Shown here: one piece after another, positions 21,898 through 32,881 of the stretch | How the letters are laid out: each line of letters starts with the position of its first letter | Numbering within the stretch: position 1 is the first letter of the stretch | Assembly (NCBI RefSeq): GCF_001949145.1 | Contig: NW_019091396.1 | Span: 486,067-528,756, forward strand | Direction: 5' to 3' | DNA from: Acanthaster planci | Lineage: Eukaryota > Echinodermata > Asteroidea > Valvatida > Acanthasteridae | DNA: 42,690 bases | Translations under genes and position numbers: made by a program | The notes under the pieces: generated by a model | Database searches by the model: none | Told to the model about the DNA's origin: nothing | What the model saw: only the letters and a program-made list of their open reading frames with translations

Positions 21898-24380
21898 TTC
21901 ACTTTAGCTGTGTTAGATGGTTACTCATCACCTGCAAAAAATCCAACATTTGGCAGACATTGAGGGGAAAATGTCTTCCATTATAAACTTGAAGCCTATC
22001 GTGAGTCGTGGAGCTGCCGGAGGTAAAACATCAGATCCCAAAAACATCTGTGCATGTGCTAGGCACACAGTCCAAAAGCATACCGCACCAGTAATTTCAC
22101 ATACATGTACATGTGTCTGTCATGTCTGTAGCATGATGTACATGTCAGTGCTGGTCAAGTCCCAGTACTTCAGTAGCATCAACAAGTGTTCCACACCCTA
22201 CACAATTTGTCATCACTAACATGATTAAGACGATAGTGAATTTCAGTGTGTCAGATCATGGTCAGATAGGGGAAAGGAGAGGAGCTTCAATGGAAAGGGA
22301 TAATACCATGACTCAAAATACACCAGAATATAAGAGTAGGCCTTAATACTACTGCTGCATGCAAAAAATTTGAAAATTAAAAAAGGGCATTCTTTGCACC
22401 ATGAAAAATTCCCCCCACAAATAAGTAAAAATCAATGTTCATTTCAATACTATAGTTTTAATCACCCTTTCCTTGATGGCATCATGTGTATGCATGATGT
22501 CATGTGAATGTACTGTACATGTATGTAGGCTATTAATTATGTACAGGCATGACAGGCGCATATACATACTACATATGTGCATGTGCGCTTGGGCAGCATG
22601 GCAGTGATTTCTCACTTGATCTCAAGATCATGAACTGAGGCCTAGGCCTATGGTTAACATTTCCAAGGTTGGAACTTGCAAATTGCATGAAGCTCTAGGA
22701 AAAGCCTGTGGAGTGTGGTTATCACAAGGCAATTTCAAGTTCTGGACATGCTAGAGATGGCCACTCGCACAGATAGCCAAAAACAAGGATTAGGGGAGTA
22801 ATGGAACGTTACTATTCTCTGAGTTTTATGCCCAACATGATGAATGTTCACAGGTCGGCCAGAGTCATCAGTCAGTCAGTGTTTACATACCAAGTACGTG
22901 TACTATGCTGTATGCAGGCTCCCGTAGGCCATCGTGGTCATTGCCTTGCACAAGTTGCAAAAGGTACAGTACCGTGGCGTATGCACTGTCGACATGTCTG
23001 GTGCATCGCACAGGATTCTACAGCGATAGTGATACTGTTTCAGCATGCGCGAGAACTGCTGTCGCGGTCACCGCTTTTCATCCCAGCACCTTTGTGTGAA
23101 TTCATCTTACATCGATTTGATCTCCATTTTCAATGTGACGAAAATTAACGTGCGAATTAAAGCCCACGCTCATAGAAACATCAGTATTTCCACGAACATC
23201 TCTGTCACGACACGTACGACCTAGCAAACACTGTAGTGTAGGTCTTATGAACCTTTCTACCTTGCTGGGTACCGGGTAGACACGAAATTCCGTTAGTCAG
23301 TTTCCTCAGCAAATGGGTATACTTCCAGCACGTTAATAGGTGGGAGGGAGCAAGACTTACTTGACATATTGCTCGACTCGAAAGAAGTCTATGCACCGCA
23401 TTACGCAGTTAATGTCTGGCGCACACATCAGAGGACTACACATCACATAGGTTCATCAAAAGAAGTTAAAAGCTCGTGACATACAAGACATGTTACCCTT
23501 AATAAAATTATAGTATGCATGGAATGAAAATCATCCACCCTAAACGAAACAAAAGGTGACAACAATTAGACATTCTTGTCAATGCCACTGGCGCCAACAG
23601 GGCGCAGTGTAGGCGGATGAATACTACTGAGTTTGACCGGCGAACAACCGAACAACGACGAAGCTACATGTAGGAAGCTTGACGTCCGTTTTGTGGTTTC
23701 GTTGGGACTACAGGGTTTCTCCACGTCTATTGTTCAGATCACTTTTTCTAATCTACCGATGTCCCAATTTCATATTTTTGCACCCACCCTCTTTTCTCTG
23801 CTGTTGTTATGAATCGAAAAGCTTTAAATGCCGTTATGCCAAAAATTTAGCCCGAAAATATAATCCAGTGTACCATTAAACTGAAAAATTCAAATGACCT
23901 CTTTTTACAACCCTGTGACTGCTTTGATCATGATCTGAATGACATAACTTATTTTTCTTTTTTTCTTCACTCAGTTCTTGCTGGATCATTGCCAACCCAC
24001 TAACTGTAAGTTTCGTTAGAAATGCGTTTAGAATAGAACTTGAACTTAATTTTCCCGGCGATAGTTAAAACAGAGAGTACGTTTCCCCTGTCGCGGAACA
24101 AAATACTGCTTTTTTAAACGGTCTTTTTTCAAGGCTACATAAATTCGCCAATGGCGTATCCAGCTTTTGGTCAGGTGTGTGCGGGGGGGGGCTTCAGAAG
24201 CAAAGCTTCGATCGGCCTTGGTCGGCCCCCATGAGATGTTTGGGGGGGGGCAATATCAAAAGCCTTCCTGTCCCGACTTTCTTGCATTTATGATTCCGTG
24301 GTGTTGTCAGGGTTTTCAAGGGCTCATATTTGAGCCCCTTACTTACTAATGTAAAGCAATACAAACAATGATCTGACTTC
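21898..24380. other. Receptor 5' flank, no gene recognised
   Basis: This lies upstream of the receptor start codon on the minus strand and must contain its 5' UTR and probably its promoter. No TATA-like element at a sensible position was identified. CpG dinucleotides look more frequent at about 22950-23300 and 23580-23670 than in the introns, which would fit a CpG-type promoter or a non-coding first exon, but this is only an impression by eye. Plus-strand frames such as 22801-23148 show no recognisable protein. Confidence 0.3.
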
Positions 24381-24399
24381 TTAGTTGTGACTGGTTGAC

Positions 24400-26652
24400 T
24401 GTTATAACTTCTCTGACGTAAATATTGCTTTCAATAACTTTAGGGATGTCTTAGATTCACTTATCAACAAGCATACGTCTACTTCACGAAGGAAACCCTT
24501 GTCGAGGAAAGTAGTCCCAAGTCTCCTTGGCTTACTGTTAAGTTATGTAAATCCATTTATCATAAAATAAGCTTTACCGTCGGTATGTGTCACATCGTAT
24601 TGATTCTAATCCAGCAAAATAATGTCTAAACTAATGTTCTTCGTGCCGCTAAACGCAAATAGTATTCTAACCAGCTTAACAACACAAAACCAATAATTAG
24701 CAGTAAATCTCAGTCTAAAATCCACAGTATTGATATCGACGGTGCAACTATTGATGATCCACACACCACAGCCAATCGGCCAGTTTTATAATTACTTTAC
24801 TACAATAGGTCAAACATTGAGTGATAAAATTCCCCCAAAACTCAAGCGTTTTCAAACTTTTTATCAAATCCAAATCCGAACTCTGTATCCTTTGCTCCAG
24901 TTTGTGAATAGGAAATTATTGATATGGTGTCTAAATTACCTCACAACAAAAGCACAGGTCACGATTTAATGACTAGCAAACTGATCAAGGAAATTATTTG
25001 CTCAATATCCACGTCCTTAACCTACATTATGAATTTATCAATCTCCGGGTATATTTCCTGACCATATATGAAGATTGCTATAAAGTTACTTCTAATCTGG
25101 CGATTCGAGAACGGTAAATAATGAAAGGCTATTTTCAATTTCAACCACTTTTTCTAAAATTATTGAACGAATCATTTATAATTGTACAATCAAGTTTATA
25201 AACGATTGTAAGATTTGATCTGACACTCATTGCGAAAGTCATTTAACATCTCATGCCATTATCTACTTGATTGATAAAATTACAACTAGGCCTGATCTTG
25301 ATTAGTCAGAAAGTATACTTGGAATATTTCTGGACCCCTCCAGGGCCTTTGATACCATTAATCACGATATTCTTTTATCTAAATTGGCCTATTATGATAT
25401 AAGAGGCACTGCACTCCTTTCGAATGGTCCAAGGGTTATACCTCTCAAATCAATACTTGGACCTCTTTTGTTTTCTATTTATATTAATGAATTCAACAAA
25501 TCACCAGACCTATTTTCATTTATTATGTTTGCCAATGACAGCAATCTTTTCCTTAGTCATGACACTATTCAGGTATTAGGAGAAGTAGCCAACCGGGAAC
25601 TGACCAAGATATCTGAATGGTTTAAAGCTAATAAATAATCTCTTAATATAAGAAAAAAAAACTAGTTGCATGCTGTTAAGTAACAACCAGTGGTCCCAAA
25701 TACAAAATATTTATATTGACAATACAAAAAATTCTGTATTCTGACTCTGTAAAATTTTTGTAATCTATGTTGATTGAACATTGTCTTGGAAAACACAGGT
25801 AATAATATATGTACAATTACCTCAAGAAATGTAGGGGTTATCAGGAAGCTTAAGCCAAGTTTCTCTCAAGAAGTCCTGTTTATGTTGTATAATGCTTTAA
25901 TCTTGCCGTATTTAAACTACGGGATCCTGGCATGGGGAAACTGTGCAGCAAAATACATTACTGGGATTCTTAATTAATTACAAAAACAGGCCATGAGAGT
26001 AATAAATTTTCCCTCAATGTTTAAACATTTTAACACATTTTTCTTCCAACAAAAAAAAACTTAAAGTTTAGCAACATATTTCTCTTCGAGCTTGGGGCCT
26101 TCACGTATCAATTAAAAATAATTCCCACCCAAGTTCAATTATGCAAATGTTTCAACGGAATGGATTGTTATTTTACTCGACAACGGGGTGGGTTTTACCG
26201 TTCATATGCAAGAACAACTATCTTTTTTAACCAGACCATTCGACACGAGGGCCCAGAGCTGTAGAACTCATTACATAATTCACTTACTGGTACTAGCAGC
26301 CTCTCTTTATTTAAATCTAAATATTTATTGTCTAAATTCTTGAACGACGGACTTATTTTTGGTGAATCAAACGCACGGCTCAAGAATTGTCACCCGTATC
26401 CAGACATTACTTACCAGGGTTGCAATATTTCTCCATAACTCAGTAATGCTATACCATTGTATTGATGTACATCAACATGTATAACGTAGTTTAATATTCT
26501 AAGTAACTTAATTTGTGTCAGGGGATCCCTACTCGACAAGCTCTGCTTTTTGGGGATCTCCATCTGCATTTTGTTTTAAATACATCAATACATGTATGTA
26601 CATGATGTGGTAGAAATAATAATTATAATAAAGGAAGAAATAAATAAATAAG
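24400..26652 (+). mobile_element. Degenerate LINE retrotransposon (L2/CR1/jockey-like), ORF2 pseudogene
   Basis: Fragments of a non-LTR reverse transcriptase in changing frames appear in the expected order. They are an AAKRKYYSNQL-like linker (about 24640-24680), NKSTGHDLMTSKLIKEI (about 24940-25000), TFSKIIERII (about 25145-25180), FLDPSRAFDTINHDILLSKL (about 25325-25387), SILGPLLFSIYINEF, FANDSNLF (about 25528), LYNALILPYLNYGILAWG (about 25885-25940) and a C-terminal GPELWNSLHNSLTG-like segment (about 26245-26290). Stops and frameshifts break the frame. Part of the RT between the fingers and palm motifs is deleted, and the catalytic FADD reads FAND. A 3' UTR with GGGGATCCCTACTCGAC...GCTTTTTGGGGATC and an ATAAATAAATAA-type tail ends near 26652. 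It is inactive. Confidence 0.9.
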
Positions 26653-29638
26653 GCCTAAGGTATTATTATTAGGCCTGATATTTGAAAAAAAAGTCCTTCA
26701 TGTGGCAAGTCCTCCCATTACCGCTGCATACGCCACGGATTACCACAAAGGTGCGACTGGCCCTACCGCATCATCATTTGAATAGCCATATTAGCAAGTG
26801 TAATAGCGTGAAATTGACAACTTTTTTGGGAGGGGGTGTAACATAATTAGGGGCGGCTTTCCCAGGCAACTTTGTTGTTAAATCAAACAAGGACAATTGT
26901 TTGGCTGTTTCATTTTCTCTCCTTCCGAAAGTGGGTATTAAGCCCCAAACTTAGCCTCATCCCTCAAACAGGAAGAAGGTCGAAAAGTAAAAACAGTCAC
27001 CGTCTTCGCCTCCAAAACAACTTGGGCTCCCCCAAATGAGTTGGCGATCTGCCCTTGAATGGAGCATGGAAACGTAACTAAGGAGAGATGGTACACGCCC
27101 CCCGCTCACTCGAGACGCTATAGCCTTTTGCCCCCACCCCCTGCTCAGAAATTTGAGAGGCAAAAGATATCCGTTGATGAAAGTCTGCCTTTGTTGGTGT
27201 TTTTAGCTGTGGCCAAACCCACTGAGTTCCCTCTCCAGCTTGAAGGGCTCTCTAAGTGCGCTCTGCAAAATGCGTGATACCCCAAACCACAGCTACGGGG
27301 TGAGTCGGCCTATTGTACTGTTGGGCAAAAGATCTAAACGCCGAGTGAAAAAAGTTGTGCGCGTCACATTTTCTACAACCGCTCAGAGGCGGATCCAGGA
27401 TTTACCCTGGGGGTGTAATCCCATTTGGGGGGGGGGTTGTGGACGAAATGCCCCGGGAGCGCGTAGCGCGAAGCCAGCCTATACGGCGTAGGGTCCAGGG
27501 CATTTTTTGGATTCTAGGCGCTCTGTGGTGCATGTTTAAGTGGTATGACCCCTCTTTTCTTTTCTTTTTTACTTTTCTCTCCCTCTTTTTCTTCTTTTTT
27601 AATATATTTATTTATTTATTTATTTATTTAAATAAAAAAGGGGGCCGTACGCCCCCTAGACGCGCTCCTGCTACATGACGCAAATTTGCGCAGCATGAGA
27701 ATAATTGCGGTTTGGTAATCTGTTTGCCAAACACCTTTACAGATCGTGTGGTGTCACTGTTTCTAGCGCAAACCCTGAGATTGATTCGGAAACAAATCGG
27801 GAAGGCTCCAAGCCAACAATGCCAACTGAGTTGGGGTTAATGTACGCTATCTACCAAATTGAGCGATACAACCATTTTTTAAAGATGCATTTACACCTGC
27901 ATTAGCATTTCAGTGCACTGAACTGCTGAACAATGCCGATGCTTTCTTTGAGTGCAATATGCTCCTATAAGAAAATTCTCGTCATTTCAGGCAAAACCCA
28001 AACTACGAAAGGACAGTTTCCGCAAAGTATTTCCAGTCAGGCTTTGCCAAGGACACGTGTGGTACGGTTTACACACAGAATGCTTCAGTAACAATTTACG
28101 CAAGGAAACGAAAGACGCGCAGATTCAGTTCATATTGAGGTTTCTACATCAATCGAGCAGCAAGGCATTCCAGGCTTTCTGAAACCGTGAGGAAAATGAA
28201 GCTTCTCAAACTATGACAAATGAACAAAGGGAGAACGTATTAATAAGGAGGTGGTGGTTTTGACTCTGGGTGCGCATCTCAGCAGGCTTGAGCATTTTTT
28301 GTTAGGACACCAATATTTTGTGTGGACAACACAAATTTAATTATCTTTGAGGGGTAAACTTATACGAGGCAAGATATGGGACGGAGGGGTACCCCCTTAC
28401 CTGTCTGATCCCTATACACACTCTAGACTATTGTTACCGAACACATCTCCCTAGAAGTCTGTAAAGAATTCTAGAGATTCCGATCCAACAATTACCAACA
28501 CAAAGGCGGGGGGTTTTCTCCGTCCCATATCTTGCTTCAAATGGGTAAACTAGACTTTCCTTCCACTTAAAAATAATCTTTATTTTCCCATGCCAACATA
28601 CAGTAAATTGTTGCAAGGATACTTTTACCTTTGGTTCTCTTATCTGGTAAAATGTAAAACACTCGAAAATTCGTTGACATTCCAAACAAATCAATTAATA
28701 AACATAACAAACACACGCATACCTGTTTTACATACAAAGTGTGGTCATTCCTTTGTTCTCCTGTGGTTAAGGAAACTTGAGGTTAATGCTCCTTTTTCTC
28801 CAATTAGGATAACTCCTTCATCCTGGAATTTCGATGATGATTTCCTGGACTGTTCCTCTTCATTTTGCCACGATAACCTTGACCCTTAAAATGCCTCTGA
28901 AACTATTTTTAAGAGAGGGAAATGTTTGTGTGGACGTTTGCGAGTCCACACAATGCCATCGCACCCTACATTATGTGGACTTTTTGTGCAGAGGTCCACA
29001 CTGCGTATGCCACGCCTGCACACACACTAGTATCAGTCTCGGGTATCTCACAAACTGAACAATTTGCCACGTTTTCATGCAGCATGAATTCGATTTGGGC
29101 AATCCTTCACTGGGTCTGTGAAATGTGGCAACAATGTGGGAGTGCAACGATGTGTGTGCCTTGCTTTATGCATGAGAAGAGAATTTAAAGCGCAGCCAAA
29201 ACCTTTCTGCAGCAACTTTGCCGCCATACCTTCAGTGTACTGTGGAACATGAGTATGCAGCAACTCATGTCCCGCGATTTCTGAACTGAAATGATGTACA
29301 TGTACTCCTTTTTATAATAATTTATCCCATTTTAAAACAAAAAAGTCAGATTTCAAATTGTAAATCAAACACAAAAGCCATATTTCACAAAAATTTAATA
29401 ACAGTGGTATGTTAACTATTTGATTCCTTTCAGATTCTTTAAGGCCATTTACAAATCTACACATCATTAATTAAACAAAGAATGCCCAATTTATTTGCAG
29501 GTGCATTACTTGTTCTCATACTGTGATCTCAAATGATCGTGCAACATACAAGGAAACACTAACATTTTTCTCAATGTGATGATGATGACAGCCAGTCAGC
29601 GTGACTGGCCCCAATTTTTTCTCCTTCTTTGGCTGCAG
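26653..29638. other. Intergenic stretch, no gene recognised
   Basis: Contains poly-G runs, an ATTT-type microsatellite (about 27601-27632), a possible hAT-like fragment (27384-27671) and an 18-bp perfect inverted repeat (28369-28386 with 28518-28535). The first half of the SRCR domain whose second half starts at 29639 should lie on the plus strand somewhere to the left. I could not find it. Confidence 0.6.
27384..27671. mobile_element. Possible hAT-like non-autonomous element
   Basis: The segment begins CAGAGGCGGATCCAGGATTT, a terminus form common in non-autonomous hAT elements, and ends near CCCCTAGACGCGCTCCTG, whose reverse complement (CAGGAGCGCGTCTAGG) matches the left end at 11 of 16 positions. 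It carries GGGGGCCGTACGCCCCC near the right end and an ATTT run inside. The flanking 8-mers do not match, so the target duplication is not demonstrated and the borders are tentative. Confidence 0.4.
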
Positions 29639-29742
29639 AGGCAACGAGGCCTCCCTGGTCGAGTGTCCTCGCTACAGCTCCTCGGGTGACCTGCCTCACT
29701 TCATTAGTAAAGCTGTGGGCATTACACATGTATGTCAGGTTG
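29639..29742 (+). CDS. SRCR-domain exon (second half of a domain), partial gene
   Basis: A 104-nt exon with a strong acceptor (a pyrimidine run of TTTTTTCTCCTTCTTT and then GCTGCAG) and donor GTTG|GTGAGT, phase 1 out. It encodes GNEASLVECPRY...GDLPHFISKAVGITHVCQVG, which is the C-terminal half of a scavenger-receptor cysteine-rich domain (the GNE..L..C motif and the final V.C). An AG two bases further on (29639-29640) would also serve as acceptor. The exon holding the first half of the domain was not found, so the gene may be incomplete or a pseudogene. SRCR proteins are secreted or membrane proteins that bind ligands or microbial surfaces. Confidence 0.65.
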
Positions 29743-29814
29743 GTGAGTCCTCAATATCCATAACCTTAGCTCCCCTGCTCCATGAAATGGCATAAAATCT
29801 CAGACTTCAAGAGA

Positions 29815-30296
29815 CCAGTTGATTTTCTGTGTAATTTTTCGGTTAAGGTTAGAAAAACTTTGGATTATTCATATTGAATACTCCGAATGTAGTAGGGCTG
29901 AGTCAATTTAAACAATTCACTATTCGAATATTCGACCTTCAGTTCGATCGAATATCCAAAAAAAATCGGTCGTTCCGACCGGCAGATTATTGATGAACAA
30001 ACCATATACCCAATCAGTTGCAATAATGCACACAATTGTACAGGTGCATTATAATCACTATAATATCTTCTCATGTCTAGGAGCACCAGTGTCCATCTCC
30101 AGCTAGGATTTAGCCAAATTTAAGAGACCAACACTACTTCTTGCCCTGTTGAAAATTTTTATTCCTTTTAAAATTTTTTAATGAATAATTATTTTCTTAA
30201 TCGTAAGATTTCTGTTGTTTTTCATTCTTTCATTCATGTCGTTTTTAAATCTGCTTAAAAAAAGCCTCCATAGTGCAACTTTTCTCATTCAGGGAA
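29815..30296. repeat. Left arm of a roughly 480-bp inverted repeat
   Basis: Runs from CCAGTTGATTTTCTGTGTAA to GCCTCCATAGTGCAACTTTT.TCATT and is matched in reverse complement by 31042-31494, at about 90% or better by eye, with small indels. One difference is about 22 extra bases (CGGTTAAGGTTAGAAAAACT) near the outer end of this arm. A 73-codon open frame on the minus strand of this arm (30086-29865) recurs on the plus strand of the other arm. I regard it as repeat sequence, since it shows no recognisable protein. Confidence 0.92.
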
Positions 30297-31041
30297 TTAA
30301 GTAATTTTTTGTTTAAACATGACAGGAAGCACTGAAGCTGACAGTTGTCCTGATTTAGGGAAAGGCTTCACTCTGACCAGTTTTAACCAGCTGTCTATCT
30401 ATTGTGTTTTATGACCATCAAACACCACCCACAAAACAACCTCTCGACCCATTAGAATACCTTGTAATGAGTTATTTGCAAATGACCACTGGACTTCTCA
30501 CAGAACAATAAAGAGGATTTTCAGTCATAAGATTTTTGACGGTCAGCGATCAATTTACATGGATGTGTGCGGAAACGCCTGCGCATTTGATGTCTTTCAA
30601 TGTTCTGACGTACATGTACATGAAACTACCAATAGAGATACACAGATTAAAAAAATGTGCAAACTTCCACAGACGTGGTATGTTTTATAAAATGCCTTTG
30701 CCCATCGTGTTACATCGCTTGAACACCTCTACATGCACCAAAAAGTGCTGACCCCATGAGTTTGCACAATAGATTACATTACAATTACTTGAAAAAGATA
30801 TCCCTAGCTTTTCATTTCCAAAGGTTGCATTCATGATGGTTTCATCCTGTTGTATCGTCAACAAACCTTCAAAGTTTCACCCATAATAAACTAAAATAGA
30901 ATTCCTATTCTGACTACATTCTAGGGCGGTACCAAATATCTGAATATTCGATCAATTATCGAATGTTCAAACACTATATTCCAAATTTGAATATTCAAAT
31001 TCAAAATTCATGACAAGGGAGACTTTTCTTTTGTTTTGCTT
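30297..31041. other. Spacer between the inverted-repeat arms
   Basis: About 745 bp of AT-rich sequence with no recognised gene. Near 30945-31005 there are several TGAATATTCGA / AATATTCAAA palindromic strings similar in style to those in the arms (TATTCGAATATTCGAC), so the spacer may belong to the same element. Confidence 0.6.
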
Positions 31042-31494
31042 AAATGAGAAAAGTTGCACTATGGAGGCTTTTTTCAAACAGATTTAAAAACGACATGAAT
31101 GAAAGAATGAAAAACAACAGAAATCTTACGATTAAGAAAATAAATTATTCATTAAAAATTTTAAAAGGAATAAAAATTTTCAACAGGGCAAGAAGTAGTG
31201 TTGGTCTCTTAAATTTGGCTAAATCCTAGCTGGAGATGGATACTGGTGCTCCTAGACATGAGAAGATATTATAGTGATTATAATGCACCTGTACAATTGT
31301 GTGCATTATTGCAACTGATTGGGTATGTGGTTTGTTCATCAATAATCTGCCGGTCAGTACGACCGAATTTTTTCGGATATTCAATCGAACTGAAGGTCGA
31401 ATATTCGAATAGTGAATTGTTCAAATTGACTCAGCCCTACTACATTCAGAGTATTCAATATGAATAATCCAAAAATTACACAGAAAATCAACTG
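31042..31494. repeat. Right arm of the roughly 480-bp inverted repeat
   Basis: Reverse complement of 29815-30296. The outer end is ATTACACAGAAAATCAACTGG. Together with the left arm and spacer it gives a foldback unit of about 1.68 kb. I found no convincing target-site duplication outside the arms (AGAG-like strings occur on both sides), so it may be a foldback transposon, two opposed insertions or a local inverted duplication. Confidence 0.92.
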
Positions 31495-32015
31495 GTGGGA
31501 GAGAGTTGGATCAAATTTGAGACTTCCACATGAAGCCTTTAATAGCCTTTCTGACCAGTGAGGCTAAATTTTAGACCTTTTGTAAATACTGTGGAAAGGA
31601 AGGACATCAAAATGCCATCTCAGAAAACAAATTAACTTATGGCCCCCTTTTTGGGGGAGGGACATGGCCTCCTGAATCCATCAATGGGTCGGCTAAAGGG
31701 ACATAAACGAAGCTGTCAGGGAAAAAACAAAATCAGAGATGAGGTGGGCATCACCAGCCCCCTTCAAGTCTGTCATTGGACAAAGTGTGAGCCTGAAATG
31801 CATATAAAACTGCTTTTCCCCCAAGAACTACTAAAAAGCTTTTTAAGATTTCGTTTACAGTGGTCCTGTCTGTCAGTACATGAACTAAGTCCTTAAAATT
31901 TACGATTCATTTGTTTTGACCGAGCATTTTGAGTTTTTCTGCTGATGACTGTAATTACATTGACAGTGTTTAACCACTTGGTCAAAGAGGGGGAGAGAAA
32001 GTAACTGGGCTTAAC
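31495..32015. other. Stretch between inverted repeat and SRCR exon, no gene recognised
   Basis: No domain or well-formed exon was seen on either strand. It would be intron or 3' flank of the minus-strand SRCR gene. Confidence 0.5.
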
Positions 32016-32354
32016 CTATCTGGCAGGACACTCTCACTGCATAGTTCAAGGGATACAGATTTGCCCCATTTGTCCCTAGACTCCACGTTGCACAGTCTAC
32101 CAGCTTCTCTTCGTTTCCGTTGCCGCTCACATCGATCAGCGAAACCCACCGAGGTGTGGGCTGTCCTTCCTTTCTCTGGAGCAAGGTGTAGGACATGTTA
32201 GGCCCGGGCAGGCCCAACTCCCAACAAACGACGCTGCTCGCAGAGGCTGTCCACCGGCTGATGAACAGCACGTGCCATTGGCCTCTGAAAAGTACCTCTA
32301 ACAGCCCTTCTTGTTCTGTTCTTCCACCGGCCAGACGAATTGGGAAATCTTCAG
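32016..32354 (-). CDS. SRCR-domain exon, divergent (113 codons)
   Basis: A 339-nt exon with acceptor GTTTTACAG and donor CAGATAG|GTTAAG, phases 1 and 1, as usual for one-exon SRCR domains. It encodes EDFPIRLAGGRTEQEGLLEVLF, then SSVVCWELGL, a GNEEKLVDC motif and RVSCQIG at the end. The usual WG.VC after the first strand is replaced by WHVLFISRW, and the cysteine between the fourth motif and the final V.C is missing, so only three cysteines of the normal six remain. It may be a relaxed or specialised domain. It follows the intact SRCR exon 33166-32882 in the same orientation and phase, so both probably belong to one gene. Confidence 0.8.
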
Positions 32355-32881
32355 CTGTAAAACATCCAAGCAGGAGCACATGATACAAGGTGTCAGCATG
32401 GCTTGGCTGTAGCTTGAAAGCACATGCAACTCGATGGGACAGCCGTCAGCCACCACCTTAAACTCATGCATAATTTGAAGCAACAGCTGTGTAATTTGGA
32501 CAGGGCTGAATGAGCCAGTTCGGTATTCCAACAATACCTAAAATGATGGGCGGACAGGGTCATTTGGCAACAGCAATGTGCCTGCGATGAGGTCCTATCA
32601 GTGAGGCCATACGCTGACTCCCGTGTATACTCTGTTCTCGAATGAACTTGCCTTTTTGACTTGAAATACCAACCTGGCTCATCAACTTTGCTCATCAACC
32701 TGGCTCATCAACTTTGCTCATCAACCTGGCTATCAACATCAGAACTCGACCAGGAGACACCACTACATGTAAATACATGCAATGTTTTTGTAACTAACTG
32801 CTTCGAAAGTTAAATATACCATAGGTTCCCACACCCCTCCCCCCAAAAAAACAACACAAAAACAAAATCTTACAAATGTAC
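32355..32881. other. Intron between the two SRCR exons (527 bp)
   Basis: Bounded by the donor of the upstream SRCR exon (32881) and the acceptor of the downstream one (32355). It contains a 26-bp tandem repeat (32671-32736). Open frames in it do not show domain features. Confidence 0.7.
32671..32736. repeat. 26-bp tandem repeat, about 2.5 copies
   Basis: Direct copies of AACCTGGCTCATCAACTTTG followed by CTCATC start at 32671 and 32697, with a partial third at 32723. Confidence 0.93.

Larger units (their letters stand above)
320..22600. repeat. Dispersed palindromic TACATGTA / GTACATGTAC microsatellite-like repeat
   Basis: Short arrays of the self-complementary tetranucleotide GTAC/CATG alternation (ACATGTACATGTACATGT and variants such as TACACGTACATG or TACCGGTA) occur many times per kilobase through this whole span. 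Examples are 4986-5012, 6164-6200, 9073-9092, 13509-13529, 15298-15372 and 16910-16924. They are absent from the coding exons and become rare after about 22.6 kb. Each array can fold on itself and match all others on both strands. Some of the flanking bases of the N gap are such arrays. Confidence 0.9.

Noticed and set aside
22801-23148. Plus-strand open frame of 115 codons upstream of the receptor
   Set aside because: No domain, signal peptide or splice context was recognised. It is probably chance in a CpG-richer stretch.
29865-31467. Nearly identical 73-codon frames on opposite strands
   Set aside because: They lie in the two arms of the inverted repeat. The identity comes from the repeat and no protein family is recognised.
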